Shown here one piece after another: positions 35,826-43,797 of a stretch of 64,000 bases of DNA. The position numbers were made by a program, and so were the translations under genes. Within the stretch, counting starts at the first letter, position 1, and every line of letters starts with the position of its first letter. Under the pieces are notes generated by a model. The model saw only the letters and a program-made list of their open reading frames with translations. It was not told the DNA's origin and ran no database searches. The stretch spans positions 744,001 to 808,000 of the forward strand of contig NZ_CP073104.1 of NCBI RefSeq assembly GCF_018138145.1, written 5' to 3'. This DNA comes from Pseudomonas sp. SCA2728.1_7. GTDB taxonomy: Bacteria > Pseudomonadota > Gammaproteobacteria > Pseudomonadales > Pseudomonadaceae.

Positions 35826-37124
35826 ATGTCTCCGCGTTTGCTGGCCATGGCGCTGGCGCCCCTGCTCGGGCTGTTCATTGTTGCGCTGGGCAACGGCTTC
35901 TTGTCTTCCCTGACCACCCTTCGACTCGACGCCGCCGGCGCTTCGGCGACGATGATCGGTGTCGTTTCCTCGGCCTACTTCATCGGCCTGACCCTGGGTG
36001 CGGTATTCAATGACCGTTTGATTCTGCGTATCGGCCACATCCGTGCCTACGGCAGTTTTGCTTCGCTGATCGCCGTGACCATTCTGCTGCAGGGATTGTT
36101 TTATGACACTTGGGGCTGGTTCGCCCTGCGCTTGATCAACGGTTGGGCCACAGTCGGCGTGTTTCTGGTGATCGAAAGCTGGCTGCTGCTGGCGGGCGAC
36201 GCGAAGATTCGCGGGCGCTTGCTCGCGTTGTACATGATCGTCTTGTACGGCGCCGGTGTGCTGGGTCAGGCAACGTTGGGCAAAATCACCGGGTTGAGCG
36301 ACAGCGCACCGTTCATGGTCGCCGGCATGCTCGCTTCGTTTTCGGTGCTGCCGATCGTGATCCTGCCGCGCGTGTCGCCGCTGCTCGATCAGGTGGAACC
36401 GCTCAAGCCTCGACAACTGCTGGGCGTGACGCCGACCGGACTGGTCGGCTGTTTCGGCTCGGGTGTGACCATCGCGGCGATCTACACCTTGCTGCCGTTG
36501 TATCTGCAACGCAGCGGGCTGAATGTCGGTGAAGTCGGCAGCATGATGGCCTGGACGATTCTTGGCGCGATGCTCCTGCAATACCCGGTCGGACGCTGGT
36601 CTGATCGCAAGGATCGCTTGCAAGTGCTGACCATTCTGACGGTGGCGTGCACGGTATTGTCGCTGCTGATCGTCCTGCTGCCGTTGTCCGCGACAATGCT
36701 CGCGGTGATGTTGTTTCTGCTCGGTGGCGGTGTGTTTGCGTTGTACCCGGTTGCCGTCAGCCACGCCGCCGACCGCGCCCCGGCCGAAGCCTTGGTGCCG
36801 ATGATTCAGGGCCTGCTGCTGATCAATTCGCTCGGCTCGGCGATCAGCCCAATGATGATCTCTCCGGTGATGAATTCGTTCGGCGCCAATGGTTTGTTCT
36901 GGGTATTTGCGCTGGTCAATCTGTGCATGGTCACCTTCTTCCTGTGGCGCCGTGGCAAACGCCCGGTTCCGGCCAATCCCGCGCCGTTTGCAGCGGCAGC
37001 CACGTTCTCACCGACAGGTGCGGAGCTGCGGGTGACCGAAGATTTGCGTCAAGCGGTGCAGGAGCATCCGCCGATGGTGGATGCATTGAGCGGCGAGCCT
37101 TCGCCGCAATGTGAGACGCGCTGA
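35826..37124 (+). CDS. MFS transporter (YcaD-like)
   Basis: This 432-residue major facilitator opens MSPRLLAMALAPLLGLFIVALGNGFLSSLTTLRLDA, as in YcaD. The motif A loop is GAVFNDRLILRIGHIRAYG, and VFLVIESWLLLAGDAKIRGRLLALYM is a further family block. The tail is hydrophilic. The open frame extends 108 codons upstream, but the ATG at 35826, with AGAGG six bases before it, fits the family. Substrate unknown. A hairpin follows the stop. Confidence 0.87.
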   Translation: MSPRLLAMALAPLLGLFIVALGNGFLSSLTTLRLDAAGASATMIGVVSSAYFIGLTLGAVFNDRLILRIGHIRAYGSFASLIAVTILLQGLFYDTWGWFALRLINGWATVGVFLVIESWLLLAGDAKIRGRLLALYMIVLYGAGVLGQATLGKITGLSDSAPFMVAGMLASFSVLPIVILPRVSPLLDQVEPLKPRQLLGVTPTGLVGCFGSGVTIAAIYTLLPLYLQRSGLNVGEVGSMMAWTILGAMLLQYPVGRWSDRKDRLQVLTILTVACTVLSLLIVLLPLSATMLAVMLFLLGGGVFALYPVAVSHAADRAPAEALVPMIQGLLLINSLGSAISPMMISPVMNSFGANGLFWVFALVNLCMVTFFLWRRGKRPVPANPAPFAAAATFSPTGAELRVTEDLRQAVQEHPPMVDALSGEPSPQCETR

Positions 37125-37131
37125 GGGTTTC

Positions 37132-37158
37132 GCCAGTCTGCGCCAAACGCAGGCTGGC
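37132..37158 (+). terminator. hairpin after YcaD-like gene
   Basis: GCCAGTCTGCG pairs with CGCAGGCTGGC around CCAAA, with one mismatch. It lies between the MFS stop (37124) and the convergent Rieske gene stop (37167), so it may serve both strands. Confidence 0.5.
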
Positions 37159-37166
37159 TCGCAGCA

Positions 37167-38282
37167 CTATTCGGATTCGTGGGTGATATCCACGAGCGGA
37201 ATCGGCTCGATCGCCCAAGCGCGAATCTGACGACGTTCGGGGCTAGGCACTGCGCAGGCCTTGCGTCCGGTGAAAGTACGCGCAAGACGCTCTTCATCAA
37301 TGCGCCAGCCGCGCAACTCCAGTGCCTGCACGTTTTTGCGAAAGGCAATCTGCAGCGCATCGGATTTCAACGAAACCTCCTGCTGGAAAGAATCCGGCAC
37401 ACGCTCCGGCCGGACGTTTTTCAGCACGGCATGATCTTGTTCGAAGATGCGGATATTGCTCGCAATGAATCTGCGATCCAGCAGCCGTGAGCGCAGAAAC
37501 GTTCTGCCCATCATCCACCAGGTGCGGGTGCGATTGGCGTCAATCGGGACATGCGCCGAGACGATGTAGATCCGCCAGCCGTTGGGCAACTCAAGCTCAA
37601 GCGTTGTACAAGGGCCGGACAAGTGGAAACCCGGAACGGTGGTCACACTGACAAACTCGGTGGAGGATTTGCGCCTGAGCAGCCCTTTGCGTGCCGGCCT
37701 GCGCATAAGCATTTGCGCGCTGCCACTCCACGCCTCGCTGTCGACCTCGAATGATTCAATCTCCGGATGATCCGGATCACCGAAGGTTGAACCGTGGACA
37801 AACGGTGCGTGCGCGAAGTCCAGACCGTTTTCGATAATCCGGTCCCAACTGGCCTGCCAGTCAAAGTGACCCGAGACCACACGGATCGCGGGATCGTCGA
37901 CCCAGTCGAGCGTCGGCAAGGGTGGACGCTCAGACTCAGGCAGATCACCTAAAAACGCCCAGATCCAGCCGTATCGCTCCAACGTCGGGTACGCATCGAC
38001 GCGAGCCTTGGCGGGAATCCGCAGGTCGGGCTGCGCCGGTATCTGCGTGCAGACGCCATCACCACCAAACCGCCAGCCGTGATAGGGACACTGCACGCTG
38101 TTGCCCACTTTGCTGCCGGCGGACAGCGAGCCGCCGCGATGCACGCAGATATCCGAAAGCACGTGCGCGACGCCCGCATCATCGCGGAACGCTACGAAAG
38201 GCTGTCCGAGCAATTGAACCGGCATCAGTCCATCAGTCAGTTGTGACGATGGGACAACGACATACCAGAGGTTTGTGAGCAT
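37167..38282 (-). CDS. VanA-like Rieske oxygenase
   Basis: This 371-residue aromatic-ring-hydroxylase-type protein has the 2Fe-2S site CVHRGGSLS...CPYHGW (about residues 46-69). The mononuclear iron motif is NGLDFAHAPFVHGSTFG (about 152-168; Asp plus two His). The short length and the MLTNLWYVVVPSSQL start put it with O-demethylases and hydroxylases of the VanA/PobA type. There is no reductase gene nearby and no clear ribosome site, so electron partner and substrate are unknown. It is a second, unrelated Rieske enzyme in the window. Confidence 0.88.
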   Translation of the reverse strand: MLTNLWYVVVPSSQLTDGLMPVQLLGQPFVAFRDDAGVAHVLSDICVHRGGSLSAGSKVGNSVQCPYHGWRFGGDGVCTQIPAQPDLRIPAKARVDAYPTLERYGWIWAFLGDLPESERPPLPTLDWVDDPAIRVVSGHFDWQASWDRIIENGLDFAHAPFVHGSTFGDPDHPEIESFEVDSEAWSGSAQMLMRRPARKGLLRRKSSTEFVSVTTVPGFHLSGPCTTLELELPNGWRIYIVSAHVPIDANRTRTWWMMGRTFLRSRLLDRRFIASNIRIFEQDHAVLKNVRPERVPDSFQQEVSLKSDALQIAFRKNVQALELRGWRIDEERLARTFTGRKACAVPSPERRQIRAWAIEPIPLVDITHESE

Positions 38283-38366
38283 GGGGGGCGTGTGATCCGT
38301 CAGTACAGTTAGCTCAGATCAGAGAAACCTGAAATTCAAATTAAACCAGCGCCTGCACATCGACAA

Positions 38367-38978
38367 TCAGCCAAGCACTTTATAGATATCTGCAACTAGC
38401 TGAGTCGTTGCGGCTTCGATGGTTCCTTCGTTGCGGCACAACACCCAGCCGTTATCGGCAACCGCCTGTTCGAACATCTCGCTACAGGTGACGTGCTCTG
38501 CGTGTTTCTGGATCACCGTGCCGCCCAGTCCTCGTGATCGTGCAGTTGCCCTCGCCCATGAAATATCCGGCGCGGTGACAACGCCGACATGCAGATCCGG
38601 CACGCGTACGCCTCGCTCCCTGTTCAACTGCAGAATCTCGGCAAACGGCACGCTATGGCGAAATGCGGCGTCAGACGGATACCAGCGGTCGATCAGGATG
38701 ATGCTGTTCAATGGCTGTTTGGGCAGCACCCGCTCAGAAATCCAGCGACGGCTATCCGCGAGGCGCTGACACACTGCCCACTCCAACTCCCGCGAGGGAT
38801 GTCTGGCGAGCTGGTTGACCAGGGCCATGGTTTCGCCGCGGTACGGATCGCTTTTTCTCTCGCACAGGCGGATGACTTTGTGCTTGTCTGCCCGCAGCGC
38901 AGCGGTAACGGCCTCCAGCAGTGTGGTTTTGCCGGTGCCCTTGGGCCCATCCAGAGAAATAAACAGCGGCAGCTTCAT
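38367..38978 (-). CDS. dTMP kinase-like nucleotide kinase
   Basis: This 203-residue P-loop kinase has Walker A DGPKGTGKTT (about 10-19) and the DRW/Y-type motif IDRWYPSDAAF (about 96-106), equivalent to the DRY motif of thymidylate kinases. A lid-like basic segment (WARATARSRG) follows. It is an orphan copy outside the usual tmk-holB context and differs enough from Tmk to doubt the substrate. A deoxynucleoside monophosphate or modified-base kinase is possible. The start is ATG 38978, with a weak ribosome site. Confidence 0.7.
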   Translation of the reverse strand: MKLPLFISLDGPKGTGKTTLLEAVTAALRADKHKVIRLCERKSDPYRGETMALVNQLARHPSRELEWAVCQRLADSRRWISERVLPKQPLNSIILIDRWYPSDAAFRHSVPFAEILQLNRERGVRVPDLHVGVVTAPDISWARATARSRGLGGTVIQKHAEHVTCSEMFEQAVADNGWVLCRNEGTIEAATTQLVADIYKVLG

Positions 38979-39105
38979 GGTTCACGCAACGACAGAGACA
39001 TTGCTGAGCACTCTAACCTCATTTGCGCAATTCAATGAGCTGATCCCTGCCCTTTGCCTACACTTGCTTGCCAAAGATGTTTACCCCTCTGCCAAAGGAG
39101 TCACC

Positions 39106-40239
39106 ATGTCCAAGCTCTATCCGAGCATCGATCCCGAGGGATTGGTCGAGTACTCAGTGGTCTACACCGACCGCTCGCTGAACCACATGTCGCAGTCCTT
39201 TCAAGGCGTGATGAAGAACATTTCCACGACCCTGAAACAGGTCTACAACGCCGAAGCGGTGGCGGTGGTTCCGGGCAGCGGCACATTCGGCATGGAAGCG
39301 GTGGCGCGGCAGTTCGCTACCGACCAGCAATGTCTGGTGATACGCAACGGTTGGTTCAGTTATCGCTGGAGCCAGATTCTGGAGATGGGCAACATCCCTG
39401 CAGCTACCACAGTGCTCAAAGCCCGGCCGGTCGAGACGGGTCGCCAGGCAGCCTACGCCCCGCCGCCACTGGACGAAGTGCTGGCCGCCATCGCCGCACA
39501 GAAACCGCGGATGGTCTTCGCACCCCACGTTGAAACTTCATCCGGGATCCTCCTGCCCGACGACTACCTGCGTGCCGTTGGCGACGCCGTGCATGCGGTG
39601 GGTGGTCTGTTCGTGCTGGACTGCATTGCCTCCGGCACCATTTGGGTGGATATGCACAAATGCGCCGTCGACCTGCTGATCAGCGCACCACAGAAAGGCT
39701 GGAGCGCTTCCCCCTGCTGCGCCCTGGTGATGTTCAGTTCTGCAGCGCTTGAGCGCATCGAACAGACGCAAAGCAGCAGCTTCGCCTGCGACCTGAAAAA
39801 GTGGCTGCAGATCATGCAGGCCTACGAACAGGGTGGACATGCCTATCACGCGACGATGCCCAGCGATTCACTCGCGCGGTTCAACGACGTGATGAAAGAG
39901 ACACAAGCGTACGGGTTCGACAAGGTTCGCGATGAACAACAGGCGCTGGGCGATCGGGTGCGTGCGCTGTTGACCGGCAAAGGCATCAAAAGCGTCGCCG
40001 CAGAAGGCTTTCAGGCGCCCGGCGTCGTCGTGAGTTACACCGATGATGCCGACATCAAGAACGGCAAGAAGTTTGCCCAGCACGGTCTGCAGATCGCTGC
40101 CGGCGTGCCACTGCAATGCGACGAACCGGCCGACTTCCAGACCTTTCGCCTCGGGCTGTTCGGACTGGAGAAGCTGCAGAATATCGAGCGCACGGTCAGC
40201 CTGCTGGAGCAGGCACTGGATGAGGTGATGGTTGACTAA
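39106..40239 (+). CDS. class V aminotransferase (alanine-glyoxylate type)
   Basis: This 377-residue PLP enzyme has the fold-type I pattern: PGSGTFGMEAVARQF near 55-69 (PLP phosphate loop), GLFVLDCIASGTIWVDM with the cofactor Asp near 180, and SAPQKGWSASPCCALVMF with the Schiff-base Lys in QKGW near 200. It resembles alanine-glyoxylate and serine-glyoxylate aminotransferases. The ATG at 39106 follows AAAGGAG at ideal spacing; the frame open upstream is not family-like. It is monocistronic, ending at a bidirectional-looking hairpin. Confidence 0.9.
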   Translation: MSKLYPSIDPEGLVEYSVVYTDRSLNHMSQSFQGVMKNISTTLKQVYNAEAVAVVPGSGTFGMEAVARQFATDQQCLVIRNGWFSYRWSQILEMGNIPAATTVLKARPVETGRQAAYAPPPLDEVLAAIAAQKPRMVFAPHVETSSGILLPDDYLRAVGDAVHAVGGLFVLDCIASGTIWVDMHKCAVDLLISAPQKGWSASPCCALVMFSSAALERIEQTQSSSFACDLKKWLQIMQAYEQGGHAYHATMPSDSLARFNDVMKETQAYGFDKVRDEQQALGDRVRALLTGKGIKSVAAEGFQAPGVVVSYTDDADIKNGKKFAQHGLQIAAGVPLQCDEPADFQTFRLGLFGLEKLQNIERTVSLLEQALDEVMVD

Positions 40240-40270
40240 GATCCCATATCGTTCCTAACGCTTGAACTCC

Positions 40271-40301
40271 AGAAGGGCATTCCCGACGTGTGCCCTTCTT
40301 C
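40271..40301. terminator. hairpin between convergent aminotransferase and B3/B4 genes
   Basis: AGAAGGGCA pairs perfectly with TGCCCTTCT (9 bp, 11-base loop), followed by TCC. It lies between the stops at 40239 (plus) and 40341 (minus) and can act in either direction. Confidence 0.6.
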
Positions 40302-40340
40302 CAGCAAGGCGGTTCATCATTCTGTTCAGTGGTCTATCGA

Positions 40341-41036
40341 CTATTTGGCCCCGGGACCAATCAGCGAGCTTTCAATCTGCACGCCGGGCATCATTTGCTG
40401 CAAACCTGCGATCAGCTTGTCCCCTGCTTCAGTCAAAGCTTCAAGCGGCATCGCTGGCAAACTCTCGAGAATGAACCACATGTTCTGCGCATCGGCCCCA
40501 AGGCGGGTTCTGACCCCTTGCCGCCAATTCCAGCGGCGGCAGGTCACGCCTTTGTCATCGCGCCAGACCACTTCGCCGGCATCTGGATACTCGACAGCGG
40601 GAACGCCCTCTTTCATCGTGTCAAAGGGCTCGCTGCCATTGGCGACGACAAGATGCGGAGCGCCTGCATAAGCCTCTATGTTTTCCCCGCCTACCGGAAT
40701 GGCGTACTCGATGCTGATGGCGTTGTAGAGATCGACGATGGGATCGAGGCTCGGCAAGGTCCCGTCACGTAAAACCCTTTTACGCAACGCTTCGGCTGAA
40801 CAAGGCGTGCGCTGTGGCTTGGCCCCGAACTTTCTGAAGGCGTCGGCCCAGGCGGCAAGGTGAGCGTCTCCCCAGCTTGGACCACCCGCCTGCACAGCCT
40901 TGCAAGCGTGATCCAGGGCGGCCCGGGCAACTTCAGGACGGGTGAGTGGTGCAGCTTCCACCACAATGCTCAGGGCCCGGAACCCCGGAGCCAGTTCTGC
41001 AACGGCTGGATCGATCAACGGCAGTACGGACAGCAT
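40341..41036 (-). CDS. B3/B4 (tRNA synthetase editing-like) domain protein
   Basis: This 231-residue protein matches stand-alone B3/B4 domains related to the editing module of phenylalanyl-tRNA synthetase beta. Key blocks are RVLRDGTLPSLDPIVDLYNAISIEYAIPVGGEN (about 87-119) and VVWRDDKGVTCRRWNWRQGVRTRL (about 156-179). Such proteins may clear mischarged tRNA or bind amino acids (inference). GGAGG lies 8 bases before the ATG at 41036. It is divergent from an XRE-cupin regulator gene, a common pairing. Confidence 0.8.
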   Translation of the reverse strand: MLSVLPLIDPAVAELAPGFRALSIVVEAAPLTRPEVARAALDHACKAVQAGGPSWGDAHLAAWADAFRKFGAKPQRTPCSAEALRKRVLRDGTLPSLDPIVDLYNAISIEYAIPVGGENIEAYAGAPHLVVANGSEPFDTMKEGVPAVEYPDAGEVVWRDDKGVTCRRWNWRQGVRTRLGADAQNMWFILESLPAMPLEALTEAGDKLIAGLQQMMPGVQIESSLIGPGAK

Positions 41037-41080
41037 CAAAAACCTCCAGGATTCAAATGGTGTTTCATGCTATCTATCGA

Positions 41081-41102
41081 TGACTGATTTAGTCAATATA
41101 AT
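41081..41102 (+). promoter_or_regulatory. dyad overlapping a -10 element upstream of XRE-cupin gene
   Basis: TGACT-GATTT-AGTCA (41081-41095) is a perfect 5-bp dyad immediately followed by TATAAT (41097-41102), a consensus -10. Its position between the two divergent genes suggests an operator by which the XRE-cupin protein controls the region. Confidence 0.5.
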
Positions 41103-41193
41103 GACCGCAATGATCCGCCTCAGTGGGTGAGTCGATTGACGCCACGATCGTTAAGGGCCGAAAATTCCAGCACTTTTTTCATGAACCTGATCA

Positions 41194-41796
41194 ATGACCA
41201 TGAATACCAGCTTGTCGACTACTCCGGGTGCTGATGCTCAAGCCGTCAGCCTGGCCGTCGCACGCACACTCAAACAAGCCCGCAAGGCACAGAAAATCAC
41301 GCTGGACGAACTTTCTCGGCGCTCAGGCGTGAGCAAAGGAATGGTCGTCGAAATAGAAAAATGCACCGCGAATCCCAGTATCGGCATTCTTTGCAAAATC
41401 GCCGCCGCGCTGGGCCTGTCGGTTGCCGACATCGTCAATGTGACCGAGGCACCCTCTGCCCATATCATCGAAAGCCAGGATATCCCTACGCTCTGGACCG
41501 GTGACCTTGGAGGCACCGCGCGACTTCTTGCAGGAACGTCCGGCCCGAACATGATCGAGTTATGGCGCTGGGAAATGCATCCAGGCGAATCGTTCGCTTC
41601 ACCGGGGCACCCTCAAGGCACGCTTGAACTGTTCCATGTGGAGAAAGGCACGTTGAAATGCACGGTTGGGGAAACAGAGCTTGTCATTCCTGCCGGGAGT
41701 TCGGCAGTGGCGAAAACCGATGTGCCTCACTCCTATTCCAACGCGGGCAGATCCAGATTGGTGTTCACCATGTCCGTGACCGAGATACATCAATAG
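41194..41796 (+). CDS. XRE-family regulator with C-terminal cupin
   Basis: This 200-residue protein has an HTH_3 domain at about residues 24-80 (LKQARKAQKITLDELSRRSGVSKGMVVEIEKCTANPS) and a cupin barrel at about 120-195 (WRWEMHPGESFASPGHPQGTLELFHVEKG, VIPAGSSAVAKTDVPHSYSNAG). It is a one-component regulator that probably senses a small metabolite through the cupin. It is divergent from the B3/B4-domain gene and most likely regulates it. The start is ATG 41194 or ATG 41200. Confidence 0.88.
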   Translation: MTMNTSLSTTPGADAQAVSLAVARTLKQARKAQKITLDELSRRSGVSKGMVVEIEKCTANPSIGILCKIAAALGLSVADIVNVTEAPSAHIIESQDIPTLWTGDLGGTARLLAGTSGPNMIELWRWEMHPGESFASPGHPQGTLELFHVEKGTLKCTVGETELVIPAGSSAVAKTDVPHSYSNAGRSRLVFTMSVTEIHQ

Positions 41797-41834
41797 ATAC
41801 CCGGCATTCGGGCACAGGCTTCATGACATAACCG

Positions 41835-42749
41835 TCAGTAGTTGAAGTCGTGCCCCAGCTCATTCTGCATCCACTCCAGAAATCGCCTGACCCGCGGAAA
41901 ACCGGCGTGCGCCCTCGGGAACACCAGGTGGTGTGCGGTGATCGGGGCACTCAACCCTGGCGTCACTTCGACTAACGCGCCGCGCGCCAGATAATCCTGC
42001 GCAAGCAGCGTGCTTTCCAACGCGAACCCAAGCCCGTGACTGGCCGCCTCCAATGTCATGTAGGAGCGGTCAAAGCTGAGTGAATAGGGTTTTTCAGGAC
42101 GCGACAGGCCATGTTGAGCAAACAGCTGGGGCCACTTGATCAGCGTCGCTTCCGACAGGATCAGATTGCAGTCGAGCAGATCCGCGACTGTGCGGATCGG
42201 GCGCTGCTGCAGCAGTTTCGGTGACGCCAGAACCGCGATCTTTTCATTGCGCACCGTACGGACTTCGAAACTTGGCCAATTGGGCATGCCGTGACGGATG
42301 TCGACATCGATCTTGTCGCGACTGAAATGCAGTGATTCGTAAGAACACGAGAGATTGAGCTGGATGTCGGGATGACTCTGGCGAAACTGTTCCAGCCGCG
42401 GCATCAGCCACAGCAGCCCGAAGCTGGGCGACGAGTGCAACCGCAGGCAATCGAGACTGACATCGCTGGCGGCGCGTTCTGTCGCCACCGCCAGGCTGTG
42501 CAGAATGCCGGACACTTCGGTCAGGTATTGCTCGCCCACCGGCGTCAAGGTCACGCCCCTGGCTGTTCTGAGAAACAGCTGACGCCCGATCATCGCTTCC
42601 AGTTTGGCCAATTGGTGACTGACCGCCGACGGGGTCAAATCCAGCAGTTCGGCCGCGCGGGCAACGTTGCCGAAGCGGGCCGTTTGCTCAAAGGCCTGAA
42701 TGGCTTTCAGGGGTGGCAGGGTCGCAGGTGCTTCGCCAGATGAACTCAT
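41835..42749 (-). CDS. LysR-family regulator (GcvA-like)
   Basis: This 304-residue LTTR has its HTH at residues 11-70 (LPPLKAIQAFEQTARFGNVARAAELLDLTPSAVSHQLAKLE) and a GcvA-type effector domain (LRLHSSPSFGLLWLMPRLEQFRQSHPDI onward). It is divergent from the SDR-MFS-transketolase genes. A strong LTTR dyad lies 76 bp upstream of its start, so it is the likely local regulator of that cluster. Confidence 0.9.
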   Translation of the reverse strand: MSSSGEAPATLPPLKAIQAFEQTARFGNVARAAELLDLTPSAVSHQLAKLEAMIGRQLFLRTARGVTLTPVGEQYLTEVSGILHSLAVATERAASDVSLDCLRLHSSPSFGLLWLMPRLEQFRQSHPDIQLNLSCSYESLHFSRDKIDVDIRHGMPNWPSFEVRTVRNEKIAVLASPKLLQQRPIRTVADLLDCNLILSEATLIKWPQLFAQHGLSRPEKPYSLSFDRSYMTLEAASHGLGFALESTLLAQDYLARGALVEVTPGLSAPITAHHLVFPRAHAGFPRVRRFLEWMQNELGHDFNY

Positions 42750-42824
42750 GATGATTGTTTTTCCGCTGCAAGTGGCTTGGGCCGGGCTTGTGGCTATTCA
42801 AACATCGGCAGACAACGCTGGCGA

Positions 42825-42845
42825 GTGCTGAATTTTTTTCAGCAC
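42825..42845 (+). promoter_or_regulatory. LysR-type box upstream of SDR/transketolase cluster
   Basis: GTGCTGAA-TTTTT-TTCAGCAC is a perfect 8-bp inverted repeat with a T5 spacer. Its core CTGAA-N5-TTCAG obeys T-N11-A. It sits between the divergent LysR gene and the SDR gene, 103 bp before the SDR start. It could also fold as a hairpin, but its position favours an operator. Confidence 0.65.
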
Positions 42846-42947
42846 CCAGTGAAGTTTGCGTTATTGCTCAGGGCCGGTCTGGAGGACAAGCTGAGTCATC
42901 GGTTCATTGCGAACCGGGCCAATAAAAACAATTCGAGGTATTCCTCC

Positions 42948-43697
42948 ATGCTTCTCCAAGGCAAAGTCGCAATCATCACCGGTGCCGCATCTGCCCGTGG
43001 CATCGGCCGCGCTACTGCGACGACGTTCGCACAACAAGGCGCACGTGTCGTCATTCTCGATCTGGATGCCTCCGCAGCACGCGACGCCGCTGCGTCGCTG
43101 GGCGAAGGTCACCTGGGACTGGCGGCTAACGTCGCGGACGAGGCGCAGGTTCAGCAAGCCGTTGCCACCATCATCGAGCACTTCGGGCGCATTGATATCC
43201 TCGTCAACAACGCCGGCATCACCCAGCCACTCAAAACCCTCGACATTCGTCCTTCGGACTATGACAAGGTGCTGGACGTCAGCCTGCGCGGCACTTTGCT
43301 CATGTCCCAAGCGGTGATTCCGCTCATGCGTCAACAGGCCTGCGGCAGCATCGTCTGCATGTCGTCCGTGTCTGCCCAACGCGGTGGCGGCATTTTCGGC
43401 GGCCCGCATTACAGCGCGGCCAAAGCCGGTGTGCTGGGTCTGGGCAAAGCCATGGCGCGGGAACTGGGCCCCGACAACATTCGCGTCAACTCCATCGCGC
43501 CGGGCCTGATCCACACCGATATCACCGGCGGCCTGATACAAGACGAACGCCGTCACGCCATCATCGACGGCATTCCGCTGGGTCGCCTGGGTGAGGCGCA
43601 GGATGTCGCCAACGCTGCGCTGTTTCTCGCCAGCGACTTATCCTCTTATCTGACTGGCATCACTTTGGATGTGAACGGCGGCATGCTGATTCACTGA
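42948..43697 (+). CDS. short-chain dehydrogenase/reductase
   Basis: This 249-residue classical SDR has cofactor motif TGAASARGIG (11-20), NNAG near 88-91, and a catalytic Ser (MSSVSAQRGG) with Tyr/Lys in HYSAAKAG (about 158-165). The C terminus is the usual SSYLTGITLDVNGGMLIH. Its substrate is probably a sugar, polyol or keto acid, to judge from the transporter and transketolase downstream. The ATG at 42948 begins the Rossmann fold. It is first in a probable operon with the MFS and transketolase genes. Confidence 0.92.
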   Translation: MLLQGKVAIITGAASARGIGRATATTFAQQGARVVILDLDASAARDAAASLGEGHLGLAANVADEAQVQQAVATIIEHFGRIDILVNNAGITQPLKTLDIRPSDYDKVLDVSLRGTLLMSQAVIPLMRQQACGSIVCMSSVSAQRGGGIFGGPHYSAAKAGVLGLGKAMARELGPDNIRVNSIAPGLIHTDITGGLIQDERRHAIIDGIPLGRLGEAQDVANAALFLASDLSSYLTGITLDVNGGMLIH

Positions 43698-43708
43698 GTA
43701 TTTCTGGG

Positions 43709-43725
43709 CGGGCCTGTATGGCCCG
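43709..43725 (+). other. small hairpin between SDR and MFS genes
   Basis: CGGGCC pairs with GGCCCG around TGTAT, 12 bases after the SDR stop. No T-run follows. It may tune relative expression within the operon rather than terminate. Confidence 0.35.
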
Positions 43726-43797
43726 TGCGGTTCTGGATCGATGATGCAGCCGGGCCTGATGGCCTGGCGGTCAATAAAAACAAGAGATCAGACCATC

